Below, piece by piece: positions 34,944 to 47,400 of a DNA stretch of 64,000 nt (position 1 is its first letter; every line of letters begins with the position of its first letter). Source of the stretch: Quillaja saponaria (Eukaryota; Streptophyta; Magnoliopsida; Fabales; Quillajaceae). The position numbers and the translations under genes were made by a program. The DNA is taken from NCBI GenBank assembly GCA_029379385.1, contig CM055612.1:11346001-11410000 (forward strand), written 5' to 3'. Below the pieces are notes generated by a model. The model searched no databases and was not told the origin of the DNA. It saw only the letters and a program-made list of their open reading frames with translations.

Positions 34944-35234
34944 TCCATTTAATTTGCTTTGTACAAACTATATTCCACACCTAACAAAATGTGTACATAT
35001 GACAAAGTCTAAAAGGATTAAAGTCAAAGTCAATCAAATTCCTAGTCTATAATTATTCTTGTTTTATACCTACATATATATATATATACACGATAATGTT
35101 TATTCACTTTAAAGATATATATATACGATAATGTTTATTCACTTTAAACCTAATTTGCGCAAACTTTTTTTTGCCTATTCACATTGGTTATGCACAAACA
35201 TTCTAAAACATACATTAAACTATAATGTATCATA
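32329..35234 (+). mobile_element. LTR-A copy 3, solo LTR in the caulimovirid
   Basis: Begins TATCACACCCTCACAAAAAC like copy 2 and aligns along its length with copies 1, 2 and 4. It ends near 35234. AAATT flanks both sides (32324-32328 and 35235-35239), the likely 5-bp target duplication. Its 3' terminus is diverged from the family's GTTATAACA, so the right border is slightly uncertain. There is no internal retrotransposon region. A CA/TA microsatellite lies near its 3' part. Confidence 0.7.
34902..34942. repeat. (CA)n(TA)n microsatellite
   Basis: About 14 CA repeats run into about 6 TA repeats, inside LTR-A copy 3. Other LTR-A copies have TA-rich runs at the same relative place. Confidence 0.9.
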
Positions 35235-35239
35235 AAATT

Positions 35240-35900
35240 TCTTGATTTTGAAATGTATCCAAGTTGTTTAGGAGATTCAAATACTAATTTCTTTTTTGGT
35301 TTAGATAAATTGGAAGGACAATCAAATCCATATTGAGCACAAAAACTTCCTAAATCTTTTCATTTTGGGGATCTTTCTTTTGCTAATTAAAGTTGGATTT
35401 TATCATCTTGACATAATTTTAATACAACTTTATGACATAACTACATAGCTAACCATAAGTTAGTTTCCCATAAGGGATAATTTTGTTATTGATATTTCAA
35501 ATTTTTTCTCTAACTTCATCTCCTAATTATCGAGGAAGACTTGCTATAAATTTTTCTTTCTAGAATAGTTGGTTACTATCAAATAGAGAGAAGAAACTGG
35601 TAAAAAAAAGTGTCTTTATGCCACCTAAAGTCAGCTAAGGTGCGACATTTAAGATTGGAAAGAAGTTCAACATATCTCGTCATATGGAAGAATCTCCTAT
35701 GAAATATTTTGTGATAGCATAAATAAGGGTATTGACAAAATCTGGGATTTCGTCACCTTCATCACTTAGAAGAGGATTTTCTTTAAGATCAGTTTTGATG
35801 GCAAAATTTATTTGGCCACATTTTGTGTCAGTGAGATGTTCATCCCACCACCCTTTTAGTTGATCAGTAAAACCAACAACTAAAACATAAAGAATCAATT
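35240..35900 (-). pseudogene. Caulimovirid coat/gag-like fragment
   Basis: Open 72-codon piece at 35680-35898 with GFTDQLKGWWDEHLTD and FVNTLIYAITKYFIGD, words typical of the coat/gag region in these endogenous elements. Further broken frames run to 35240, where the solo LTR intervenes; the zinc knuckle continues beyond it at 32100. Confidence 0.7.
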
Positions 35901-37560
35901 AATCAGAACAATTATGAATAATTTGATAAGTAGTACTAACCCTTCTCATCTATTATAACATGTTAAGGATATTGTACTCAAATTGACCATTTATATTCCA
36001 TTCATATATCTTGTTTGCATTAAAGGACTTGTTAATTATTTGAGGTTTTTCTTCAACGACTAAGTCAAAAAGAAAAGCCCTGTGATAGTATAATTATTGT
36101 GGTTTTCTCTAATTGGTGGATTGTATTGGATTAAGTTCTTTAGGAGAACTTTTCTCATAATGTTTAGACTTTGTCTCGCTCAGATTGTTAATTAAGGGAG
36201 AAGGGGTTTGTCATACTGATGTATCCAAAACAACATTTTTTATACTTTAGCAATTTGTTTGGATATTTTGTCAAGAAGTTCTTAATGTGAAGAAGTTTTT
36301 GAACATGACCTTAATTCCTATTTGATTTTTGCTGGAATTTGATATGGTGAGAAAATGGGGTTTTTACTTTGTAGAGATTTAGTAAGATTAGAATCCGAGA
36401 CATGATCTCCTGAAGCTTAGAGAAAAATATTGGTGTAATTATTTTGTTCTTAAATAAATTGAATTATTATTCCTAGTAGAGCTTTGTACATGAATTTTTA
36501 AAGGTTTTCTAGGAGGAAGTATAGAATTAATAACTTCATCTTTTTGCATTGTCCATTGTTAAGAAGTTTTGTTATTAACACTTATTGAATTACAAAAGGA
36601 TAATTAAAACTGGCTTCATTAGCATAAACTTCAAACCATTCAAAGAATGAAACATGAAATTCATGAGTTTTCATAAATTTGTAATAAAGATTTTGTATTT
36701 TTTGTTTCTTAGATCCGGTGAATTTTCTAAAAAATCAGGTTATAACAAGATTATGTTTTTCGTGATAAAAATCTTTTCTAAAAGATTCTTTGTTAATTTG
36801 AAAAATAGTATAGATAATATTGATCTCCAAATTATCATTTAAAGATGATAAGAGAAGGAGGCTTTGTAGATTGATCACCATTGTATTTTCTAAACCTATA
36901 AGATGAATTGTCATCTTGAAAAACAAGAGTGTCTTGAAGAATTTTGAAGAGATGGAGTAAATAATCTTTGACTATTTGATATTGCAAAGGAGATATTTAC
37001 CTTACCTGTGGAGTATTGTATGATCTCAAAAATAGACGAACGTTGTTGAGGTTATGCTGGAAAGCCTTATTAAGAATCCATTTATCAGGAAGATTAACAT
37101 CTTCCCAAGCAATTAATGTAAGCTTAGTAACATTTGCTTTTGTAGATCACTGAGAAACAAGATTGTCTCTCCTTTGAGTTTAGGTTGAAACAATTTTGTA
37201 GTAAAAGCTAAAATCATAGATTTATATTATATACGACGATAAACCAAAGCTATCGAGAAAGATCTATGTTTGATATTAAAGTTTGAAAGTTTAACATTGC
37301 AGACTAAAGAATCTATAATGTTTTTATCTTGTAAAGAGATTGTTATGTTTGGAAAACAATTGAAGTAGATAGTACCACTACATAGGCTTGTTTCACTATA
37401 CCTAAAAGTGATTTATGATAATTGGTCATTCTACAATCACGAAAACATAAGAGAATAAAGGTGTTAAGTCATTCTCTTGTTAGAGCTTTTGCATCGATCT
37501 AAAAGCATCCAAGATGCAAATAATTGTATTTTTCCTTATAAATTTTAAAGAATTTTTCTG
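35901..37560 (-). pseudogene. Caulimovirid upstream region (movement-protein side), decayed
   Basis: Minus-strand frames are heavily interrupted. Pieces near 37030-37100 (LPDKWILNKAF, NNVRLFLRSYN) and near 36740-36960 follow the order seen upstream of the coat domain in related elements. The far end near 37560 is not defined, and assignment weakens with distance from the coat block. Confidence 0.45.
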
Positions 37561-38739
37561 ATATAACAGAGCATGACATATAGATATAGTTGTCTTATAC
37601 ACAAGTAACTTAAATTACTATACATAGAATAATAAGTACAAAGATGGTGGGATTTAATGCATAAATCTCATTTAAGAAAAAACTAGAAAAATATTCATCG
37701 GATCGAGGATCAAGGCCTACCATTTTAAACCATAAATATGAAACACATGTATAAAACAAAAACAAAAACCAAAATAAATCTTAAACAGGGAAGATCTTCA
37801 ATAAGAGCGTAGTCCTATTGCGTTGTTAGGACATTTTTATCTATTGTGGCATATTTGTCTACATACATATGTTTGGTTCCTTGTATTCTCAGTAACATTC
37901 ATCTCATTATGTAAGCATGAGGATCGAGGCCTACCATTTTTTCTCAATCTTCTAATGTCTAGAAGTACTCGTGGGAACATACTTTAGGTCATTGATCATC
38001 TTGCATAATGATATTGAATTGTGGAATGTATACTATGTCCATGAAGTTGTGTAAGGATTGTAAGGTTATACCTATCAAGTGTTTAGTGCCTTAGCACAAC
38101 CTTTTGGTTTTGGATGTTGGTGTTAAGCATTGAAAGAAAAAGCATAAAAGTAATAGATGTAGTAGGACTAGATGGTATAATTTGAATGGAGGGAAGATAA
38201 CTATTTTTAAAGAGAAGATATTACTTAGTGACCGATTGATTATGGAAGGCGGGCCTAATATGATTTGGGATAGAAATCCCAAAAATTAAATTTAAGATTC
38301 CTCACAATAATTAGAATCTGAATATTAACAAACAATTTAACACCAATCAGATTAAAACTATAGAAATTAGCAAAGAGTTGACACAAAGGTGACTGATAAC
38401 TCTCACAATTAGGACCCAGTAATCCTATTGCCTCACCAATAGCCACTATCTATAATCACAAATAACATGAGTTCAATATTACATGATTTGCATATACCAA
38501 AATTTTCATTTTGACATCATTTTTTTAGTGATCTTTTGGATTTGTAGAGGAAAAAAAGTTACAAAATGTGTAACTCATTACCTTTAGCCCTAATACTTAA
38601 GAAATTATTGATAGAATCCACATACATAATGCAAAAATTAACAGCCAAAGAGAACTACAGATATGAACATAGCAAAATCATGAAAAATAATTTACTAGGA
38701 GTTCTGACTGTTATTATATGAAAACATATTGAAGGGAAA

Positions 38740-38900
38740 AATATTATCAAGATAAATGAGAAAATTGAATGGAAACCAAAGCATACCTTACTTAACCTCC
38801 ACTTCCTATGAATAAAAATCCAAATGAATTTAGAGACACGTGAAAAAAATATGGATAAGAAATGCAAATTTTTACAAAACTTTGAAAATTTCAGAGACTA
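38740..38900 (+). repeat. Diverged direct repeat, left copy
   Basis: Partner of 41265-41425, about 2.5 kb apart. Shared words include CAAAGCATA(C/G)CTT, ACCTCCACTTC and AGAGAC(C/A)C. The relationship (LTR pair, duplicated exon or other) is unclear. Confidence 0.5.
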
Positions 38901-41264
38901 AAAGAGATCAAATAGTACTTTATAGTTGTTTGGAGAAATATATATATTTGAGTGACTCTATCATCCTCATTGAATGATAGAATTTGAGATTACAATTTCA
39001 ATACTATCTTTCCATAATTTTCTCTCTCTTTCATGTTTCAATCATCTCAGCTCTCTTCGTTCCACCCAGTATGTTCTTCTTCCTTCTTTGACTTAGGATT
39101 GCAAAATTCCTTTCTCCAATTCTCTTCACCTTTCATTGTAAGAAGAAAAATTATCTTCTATAACTTTTACTGAAATTTTGAGTATATTGCTAGTGGTGCA
39201 AAACACTAACATTATGCACAATTGTTAAGAAAATTTATAAAAATAAGAATTGACTTGTAAGTGCTATTATAGAATAAAACAATCTAGTACTACAAATGAG
39301 GAGTTTGTGTAAATTGAGGAATTTTGAGGAAAATATCAAGATTAATAAGGAGGAAAATATAAAGCAAATTTTGTTTATATGATTTATTTTGTAAGTTTGT
39401 CAAATGATTTTTCTTCTCATTTTTTCCCTTACTTGACTTTTTTCAATAAAAAGGTTGAACGGATAGCATTATTTTTCTTCATATTAAAAAAAGAACACAC
39501 ACAAAATTAACCTCTCCCATCATTTTGGGTCTGCTAGTTATGACACAATTAATAATATATTTTTTTCAAGCTAGAAGAGCCAATATTTGTTAACTTATTT
39601 CCTATTTAGTAAATGAAAGAATGTTATGTAAAAAGCAAACATCAAACAAAATTTGAATCAGACTCACCAGTCATCTTGAAGATTCTCAAATAAAAATTAC
39701 TACTTTCATTGGAGGTATTTAAAGAATAATTCTTGAATATGAAATACACATATAGCTTGTATATATACCATTATGGACTATGTCATTATTTTATGTAAGG
39801 AAGGGCATATTAGGGCTCACGTGCGCCAATGAACATAAGAACCAATTAAAAATATGAAAATGGTTGCTATAGGTAAATAATTATAATTAACCATAGCAAA
39901 GGCAATCTCATAAAGAAAAAGAACAACTAATATTTAATTGCAGCACTAAAAATTTAACACAATGAGTGACACTAGTTTTCACCTCAAATTCGTTGGTGCT
40001 ATTTATGCAAGGCAAATACGTAGCTCTATGAAAGCCGGGTGATGAATTGCAAATGGATCTAATTCTCACACACATAGTAAACATAATAATCAAATTTTGC
40101 AGCTCTAACCATATAATAATAAATACCATATTTGAATCTCCAAGATAATTTTTCAATTTCAATCAGCTTTAGGACCAATGTCTGGGAGAAACTTACAAAA
40201 GAAAAGAAAACAAAAATACAAAAATTTTCTCTACAAATGTTTAACAATTGACCCATTTTAAAGTTCTATTGTCACATTTGAATCAAAATGAAGTACCAAT
40301 GCATGTATGTATAATCGTGTAGGTCTAATAGGAAGAAAGAAAACTTTCATTTTTTTAATGAAACCGATGGTCTGGGGATTAAGCCTCTATGAACATAATT
40401 GAAATTAACATATTCCTAAATTTAGGAAAAACAAATTTAAAAATCCTAACTATGGAGTATAATCAATTGCAGCTTGTAGGCTAAAAAATAATTTAATTAG
40501 CTACCACAATTTCACTATAGAACACAACAATAATTCATCTAAAAATTTCAAATACATTTATGAGACAAAACTAAAAGAAAATTTATGTAGTATAATCAAT
40601 TGCAAGTAGAGTCATAAACTTGCATTTTAGTAATTGCTATCAATAGTGAGTAGCTTAGTGACAGCAAAAGAACCCCATGATGCAAGCACTAGTTGGATTG
40701 ATAGCTCTATATTTTAATATTTTAATTTTCTAGTTCTCTAAAACCTACTTTCATCTCAGCAAAAAAAAAGACAAGATGCCAACACCTGAAATACACAAAC
40801 ATATTCAAAAGAGAATAAAAAAGTAGACTTATTGTTATAGAAAGTTAAATTTGAATAAATAAAAATGAAATTAGATCATATGAGCCAATGTTAACATCTT
40901 AGTTCAAAAATATCAAAAGCCTTTCAATAAAGAGGAAATGTCACCTAGAAAGCTTTCTAAGCTACAAGGATATTATTCTTTTAAACAAACTCATCAAGAA
41001 ATCAACATACACCTAAATCAATATTAAAAGCTCATCATTAGAATAAAAGACCCATTTATACATAAAAAAATAAAGAATAAATAGTCCAAGAGATTTTTCA
41101 TTGATATCTTTATAGCGATTGAAAATAGTATAATGATCCACCATCCAAGCTGGTAGACAAATTTTGGAACAGAGTTTTAAATGGAAAATCTATGCATAGA
41201 CCCATTATCTACCAATAGAAAATAATTGTAATGACAAAAATTGATGAAAAGAATGGAATATAGT

Positions 41265-41425
41265 TATAGAAGAGAAAGAAGACAAATGAATTGAAATCAA
41301 AGCATAGCTTGATTCACCTCCACTTCTTATAAAAACATAAAAACCCCAATAATAATAGAGACCCAGAAAAGATAGAATATGAAAATACAATCTTGTACAA
41401 AAATTATGAATCTCATAAATTAAAA
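41265..41425 (+). repeat. Diverged direct repeat, right copy
   Basis: Partner of 38740-38900. It lies about 550 bp before the large tandem array. Confidence 0.5.
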
Positions 41426-44400
41426 AAAAAACTATATATGTTGATTCCGCACCTTACACTTTGAAAATTCATGGAATTAATTTTAGGAAACTCATGGATT
41501 AAGAAGAAAAATCAAACTATCAAGAATTATGTCACAACAAAATCCACTAAAAGAAACATTGATCGAACAATTGTTTGTAATTTTTCTACACCTTTCTCAT
41601 AGTCTCGATAAAGCCTTTCATGGTGAATTTCTTTAGAATATTAGGTGTAGGCATCAAACCTTACCAATAACCTTGTGTTAATGAAGAATTCTGCAAGCCC
41701 CTGTAATTTTCTTGACTATGCATAAGTTCGAGTCAAGTAACCATCAGTAATTGGTGATTAGTGTCTTATTTGTTAGAGTTGCAGGAAGTTTGGAAGGATC
41801 AGTGTAAATAGGTTGAAGGTATGGTATTTTTGGAGCTGGAAAATGAAAATAAGCTCTTTCACTTTCTCGCACACTTCACTAAAACCACATCAACCGCAGC
41901 TCCACTCATCTAAACACCAGTTAAGCATAATCACAAAACAATAAAAGCTCCCATCTACTCAAATAGTAGATATAGTGTTGCGCATTGAAGTCGTGGGAAG
42001 AATCACGTCCAATTTAGCTAAATTTGATAGGGAATTTTGAAGGAAGAGATGGGACTCAATGCAGCAAAATTTGAAGGAAAAGATGTGAGCAGATTGAAGA
42101 ATTAAATTTTTAGATGGAGAACATCCTACCCTTTCAAGAATCATTCAAAGGAGACAATGAAAAAAGCAAAAAAAACAAAAAAAAGGCTGAATGAATAGTA
42201 AGGTTTGTGAGTATTTTGACATTGTATAATTTAACAGTGAGGACACTCTCACATTTCAAAAGCATAGTTGAGTATTTTGGTATTGAAGAGATGGGAAGTT
42301 ATCATGTCCAATTCAACAAAATTTGAGGGAGGTTTTTGAAGGAGTGGATTGAAGCAAATTCAGCAAAATTTGAAGGAGGATTTTAAAGGACGAGATAGAA
42401 CCAGATTTAATTATTCAACTTTTAGATAGAGAACATCTGACCCTTTCAAAATCGTTCAAAGTAGACAACAAACAGAGCCAAAAAAAAAAAAGTTGAATGA
42501 ATAGTGAGTGTTTTGACACTATACAATGTACAGTGAGGGAAGCTCTTACATTTCAAAAATATTGACCTAGTATTTTGGTAGTGAAGAGGTGGAGAGTAAT
42601 CATGTCTAATACAGTTAAATTTGAGGGAGGATTTTGAGAGAGGAGATAGGAGTCAATTAACTATAATTTGAGGGACGATTTTAGGAAAGAAATAGGAGTC
42701 AATTCAATAGAATTTGAGGGAAGAGATAAGAGCAAATTGAAGAATTAAATTTTTTAGATAAAAAACAGCATGCCTTTTGAGGAACCAATCAAAGGAGACA
42801 ACAAAGAGAACAACAAAACAAAGAGAGGATGAATGAATAGTGGAATTAGTGAATTTTTGGTACTGTAGAATATACAATGAAAGAAGCTTTTACATTTCGA
42901 AAACGCTAGCTTAGTATCTTGGTATTAAAGAGGTGCGAAGTAATCATGCTAATCCAGTTAAATTTGATGGAGGATTTTAAGGAAGAAAATGAGAGTCAAT
43001 GCAACATAATTTGAGGGAGAATTTTGAGAGAATTGATAGGAGCAAATTCAAGCATTAAATTGTAAAATAGAAAACATCATACCTTTTCCAGAACTATTAA
43101 AAGAAGACAACAAAGAGGAACAAAATAAATAGAGGCTAAATGAATAATGAGTTTGTGAGTGTTTTGATACGATAGAATGTACAGTGAAGAAAGCTTACAT
43201 TTGAAAAACGTTAGCTTAGTATTTTTGTATTGAAGAGGTGGAAAATAATATTGTCCAATTCAGCTAAATTTAAAGGAGGATTTTGAAGGAAGAAATGAGA
43301 GCAGATGGAAGCATTTAATTTTTAAATTGAAAACATTCTACCTTTTTAGGAACTATTCAAATGAGATAACAAAGAGAGCAACAAAACAAAGAAAGACTAA
43401 ATTAATAGTACTTTTTGTGAGTGTTTTGACACTATACAGTGCACAATGAGAAAAACTCTCACATTTCTAAAGCGTATTTGAGTATTTTGGTTGAGTATTT
43501 TCATATTAAAGAAGTGTAAGTTATCATGTTCAATTTAACAAAATTTGAGGAAGGATTTTAAGGGAGGAAATCGAAGCCAATTCAGCAAAATTCAAGTATT
43601 AAATTTTTAGATAGAAATATTATGTCTTTTTAGGAACCATTCAAAAAAGAACGAAGAGAGTAACAAAACAAAGAGAGTCTGAATGAATAGTGGGTTTATG
43701 ATGTTTTGACAATGTAGAATGCCTCATTCAGCTAAGTTTGAAGGAGAATTTTGATAAAAATATGGAAGTCAATTAAGCAAAATTTGAGAGATGATTTTGA
43801 TGAAAGAGATGGATGTCAATTCAATATATTGAGGGTGGATTTTGAATGAAAAGATGAGAGCAGATTGAAATATTAAATTTATAGATAGAAAATATCTTAT
43901 ACTTTCTATAACCATTTAAAGGAGACAACAAAGAGGAATAAAATAAAAAAAATGCTGAATGAATAGTAGAGTTTGTGAGTGTTTTGATATGATAGAATAT
44001 ATAGTGATGAAGGCTTTCACATTTTAAAAACGTTAGCTTAGTATTTTGGTATTTAAGAGGTAGGAAATAATACCATGCAATTCAGCTAAATTTGACAAAA
44101 AATTTTGAAAGAAAAAATAGTAGTAGATTGAAGCATTAAATGTTTAAATAGAAAACATTATGCCCTTTTAGGAATCATTGAAAGAAACAAAGAAGATAGT
44201 AACAAAACAAAGAAAGCCTAAATGAATAATGGGGTTAGTGAGTGTTTTGACACTATAGAATTTACAGTGAGGATAACTATCACATTTCAAAAGTATGGCT
44301 CAGTATTTTGTATTGAAGAGGTAAGAAGTTATCATGTCAAATTAAACAAAATTTGAGGGAGGATTTTGAGGGACGAGATAGGAGAAGATTGAAGTATTAA

Positions 44401-47400
44401 ATTTTTAGATATGACCTTTTTGGAACCATTCAAAAGAGACAACTAAGAGAGCAACAAAACAAAGAGAGGCTAAATGAATAGTAGGGTTTTTGAGTGTTTT
44501 GACAGCGTAGAATGTACAGTAAGGAAAACTTTCACATTTTAAAAGAGTGGTTAAGTATTTTGGTATTGAAGAGGTGGGTAGTTTTCATATCCAACTCAAC
44601 AAAATTTGTGTGAGGAGATCAAAGCCAATTCAGTAGAATTTGAAGGAAGAGAAAAGAGCTTTAGATAGAAAACATCATGTCTTTAGGAAGCATTAAAAGG
44701 AGACAACGAAAAGAGCAACAAAACAAAGAGAGGCTGAATGAATGGTAGGGTTAGTGAGTGTTTTAATACTGTAAAATGTAGAATGAGGGATGCTCTCAAA
44801 TTTCAAAAATGTTGGCTAAATATTTTGGTATTAAAGAGGTGTGAAGTAATCATATTCAATTCAGCTAAATTTGAGGAAGAATTTTAAAGAAAATAAGAGT
44901 CAATTAAGTAAAATTTGAAAGAGAATTTTGAGGTAAGAAATAAGAGTCAATTCTACATAATCTGAAGAAGGATTTTAAAGGAAGAGATGAGAGCAGATTG
45001 AATTATTAAATTTAAAGAAAGAGAACATCCTACCCAATTAGGAACTATTCAAATAAGACAACGAAAAGAGCAATTAAACATAGAGATACTGAGCTAATAG
45101 TGGGGTTTGTGAGTGCTTTGATATTGTAGAATGTACAATAAGAAAAAAATATCATATTTCAAAAGCGTTGGCATAGTCTTTTGGAATTGAAGAGGTAGGA
45201 AGTAATCATCTCCAATTCTGCTAAATTTAATGGAGGATTTTGAGGGAGGAATGGGAGTCAATTAAGCATAATTTGAGGTAGGATTTTAAGGGAATAGATG
45301 AGAGTCAATTCAATAGAATTTGAGGACAGACTTTAAGGGACGAGATGGGTGTAGATTGAGGCATTAAATTTGTTGATATAAATTATCCTACCCTTTCAGG
45401 AACCCTTTAATGGAGACAAAAAAGAAAGTAAGAAAACAAAAAGAGACTGAAAGAATAGTAGGGTTTATGAGTGTTTTGATATGGTAGAATGTATAATGAG
45501 GGAAGCTCTCACATTTTAAAAACATTGTCTTATTATTTTTGTATTGAAGAGGTGGAAAATAATCATGTCCAATTCAATTAAATTTGAGAGAAGATTTTGA
45601 GTGAGAAGATAGAATTCAATTAAGCAGAATTTGAGAGATGATTTTTGAGGAAACAGATGATAGCATATTGAAATATTAAATTTTTAGACAAAAAACATCT
45701 TACCCTATAAGGAATCATTCAAATGAGACAACGAAAAGAGCAACAAAACAAAAAAAATTTGAATGGACAGTTGGATTAGTGAATGTTTTGATGATATAAA
45801 ATGTATAGTGAGGGAAACTCTCATATTTCAAAAATGTTGGCTTGTTATTTGGTATTTAAGATTTAGAAAGTAATCATGTCCAATTCAGCTAAATTTGAAG
45901 GAGTATTTTGAGAGAAAAGATGGAAGTCCATTAAGTAAAATTTGAGATAGGATTTTAATGAAAGAGATGGGTGTCAATTCCGTGAATTTGAGAGATGATT
46001 TTAAGCAAAGAGATGAGAGCAAATAGAAATATTAAAATTTTAAATAAAAAATATACTACACTTTCTAAACCCATTCAAAGAAGACAACGAAGATGAACTA
46101 AACAAATATAGGCAGAATGAATAGTAGAGTTTGTGAATGTTTTGACACAGTAGAATGTACAGTTAGGAAATATCTCACATCTAAAAAAGGTGGCTTAATA
46201 TTTTGGTATTGAATAAGTGAAAAATAATATTATCTAATTCAGCTTAATTTGAGAGAAAATTTTCAGGGAATAGATAGGAGTATATCAAAATATTAAATGT
46301 TTAGATATAAAACATCCTGCCCTTTTAGGAATCATTCAAAGAAACAATAAGTAATGCAACAAAACAAAGAAAGGCTGAATGAATATAAGGGTTTGTAAGT
46401 GTTTTGATATTGTAGAATATATAGTAAGAGAATCTCTCACATTTCAAATATATTGGCTGAGTATTTTGGTATTGAAGAGGTAGAAAGTTATCATGTCCTA
46501 TTCAACAAAATTTGTGAAAATATTTTAAGGGAGGAGATTCAAGCTAATTCAATAAAATTTGAGAGAAGATTTTGAGGGACGGAGTAAGAGTAGATTTAAA
46601 TATTAAATTTATAGATAGAACATTCTACTCCTTCAGAAATAGTTCAAAATAGACAACAAAGAGAGCAAAAAAATAAAAGAAAGAAAAGTTGAATGAATAG
46701 TGAGATTTGTGAGTGTTTTGACACTGTATAATGTAAAGTGATGGAATCTCTCACATTTCAAAATATTGGCTTAGTATTTTTGTATTGCAGAGGTGGAAAG
46801 TAATCATATTCAATTCAGCTAAATTTGAGAAAAGATTTTGAGAGAATAAATAGGAGTTAGTAAAATATAATTTGAGGGAGGATTTTAAGGAAAGAGATTG
46901 GAGTCAATTCAGCAGAATTTGAGAGATTATTTTGAGAAAATATAGGAGATGGAAGCATTAAATTTTTAGATAGGAAACGTCATGCCCTTTAAGGAACCAT
47001 TCAAAGAAGACAACAAAGAGAGACTGAATGAATAGTGGGGTTAGTGAGTATTTTGATACTATATAATGCACAGTTGGTGAAGCTCTCACATGTTGAAAAT
47101 ATTGGCATAGTATTTAGTATTGAAGAGATACGAAGTAATCATGTCAAATTCAGCTAAATTGAGGAAGGATTTTAGGAAAGAAAATGAGAATCAATTAAGC
47201 ATAATTTGAAGGAGGATTTTGAGATAAGAAATAGGAGTCAATTCAGCATAATTTAAGCGAGAATTTTGAAGAAAGAGATGGGATCATATTGAAGCATTAA
47301 ATTTTAAGATAGAAAACATCCTACCCTTTCTGAAACCATTCAAATGAGACAACGAAGAGGAACAAAACAAAGAGAAGCTGAATAAATAGTGGGCTTTGTG

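Larger units (their letters stand above)
30239..37560 (-). mobile_element. Endogenous caulimovirid (pararetrovirus) relic, split by a solo LTR
   Basis: On the minus strand, from high to low coordinates, broken frames give an upstream region of movement/coat type (about 37500-35240), a coat-like block with CCHC zinc knuckle (about 32100-31990), a protease motif (about 31215) and a truncated reverse transcriptase (30620-30239). The order matches the enzymatic polyprotein of Petunia-vein-clearing-type endogenous caulimovirids common in plant genomes. All parts contain stops or frameshifts. The RT is cut off at 30238 by the Tat fragment, and a 2.9-kb solo LTR (32329-35234) separates coat-like pieces. 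No intact or replicable copy is present. Confidence 0.75.
37561..41974. other. AT-rich region without recognised genes
   Basis: No domain, splice-supported frame or RNA gene was recognised on either strand; the short open frames here look random. Two small repeats stand out. AGGATC(A/G)AGGCCTACCATT occurs at about 37698 and 37920. A diverged direct repeat pairs about 38740-38900 with 41265-41425. Confidence 0.4.
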
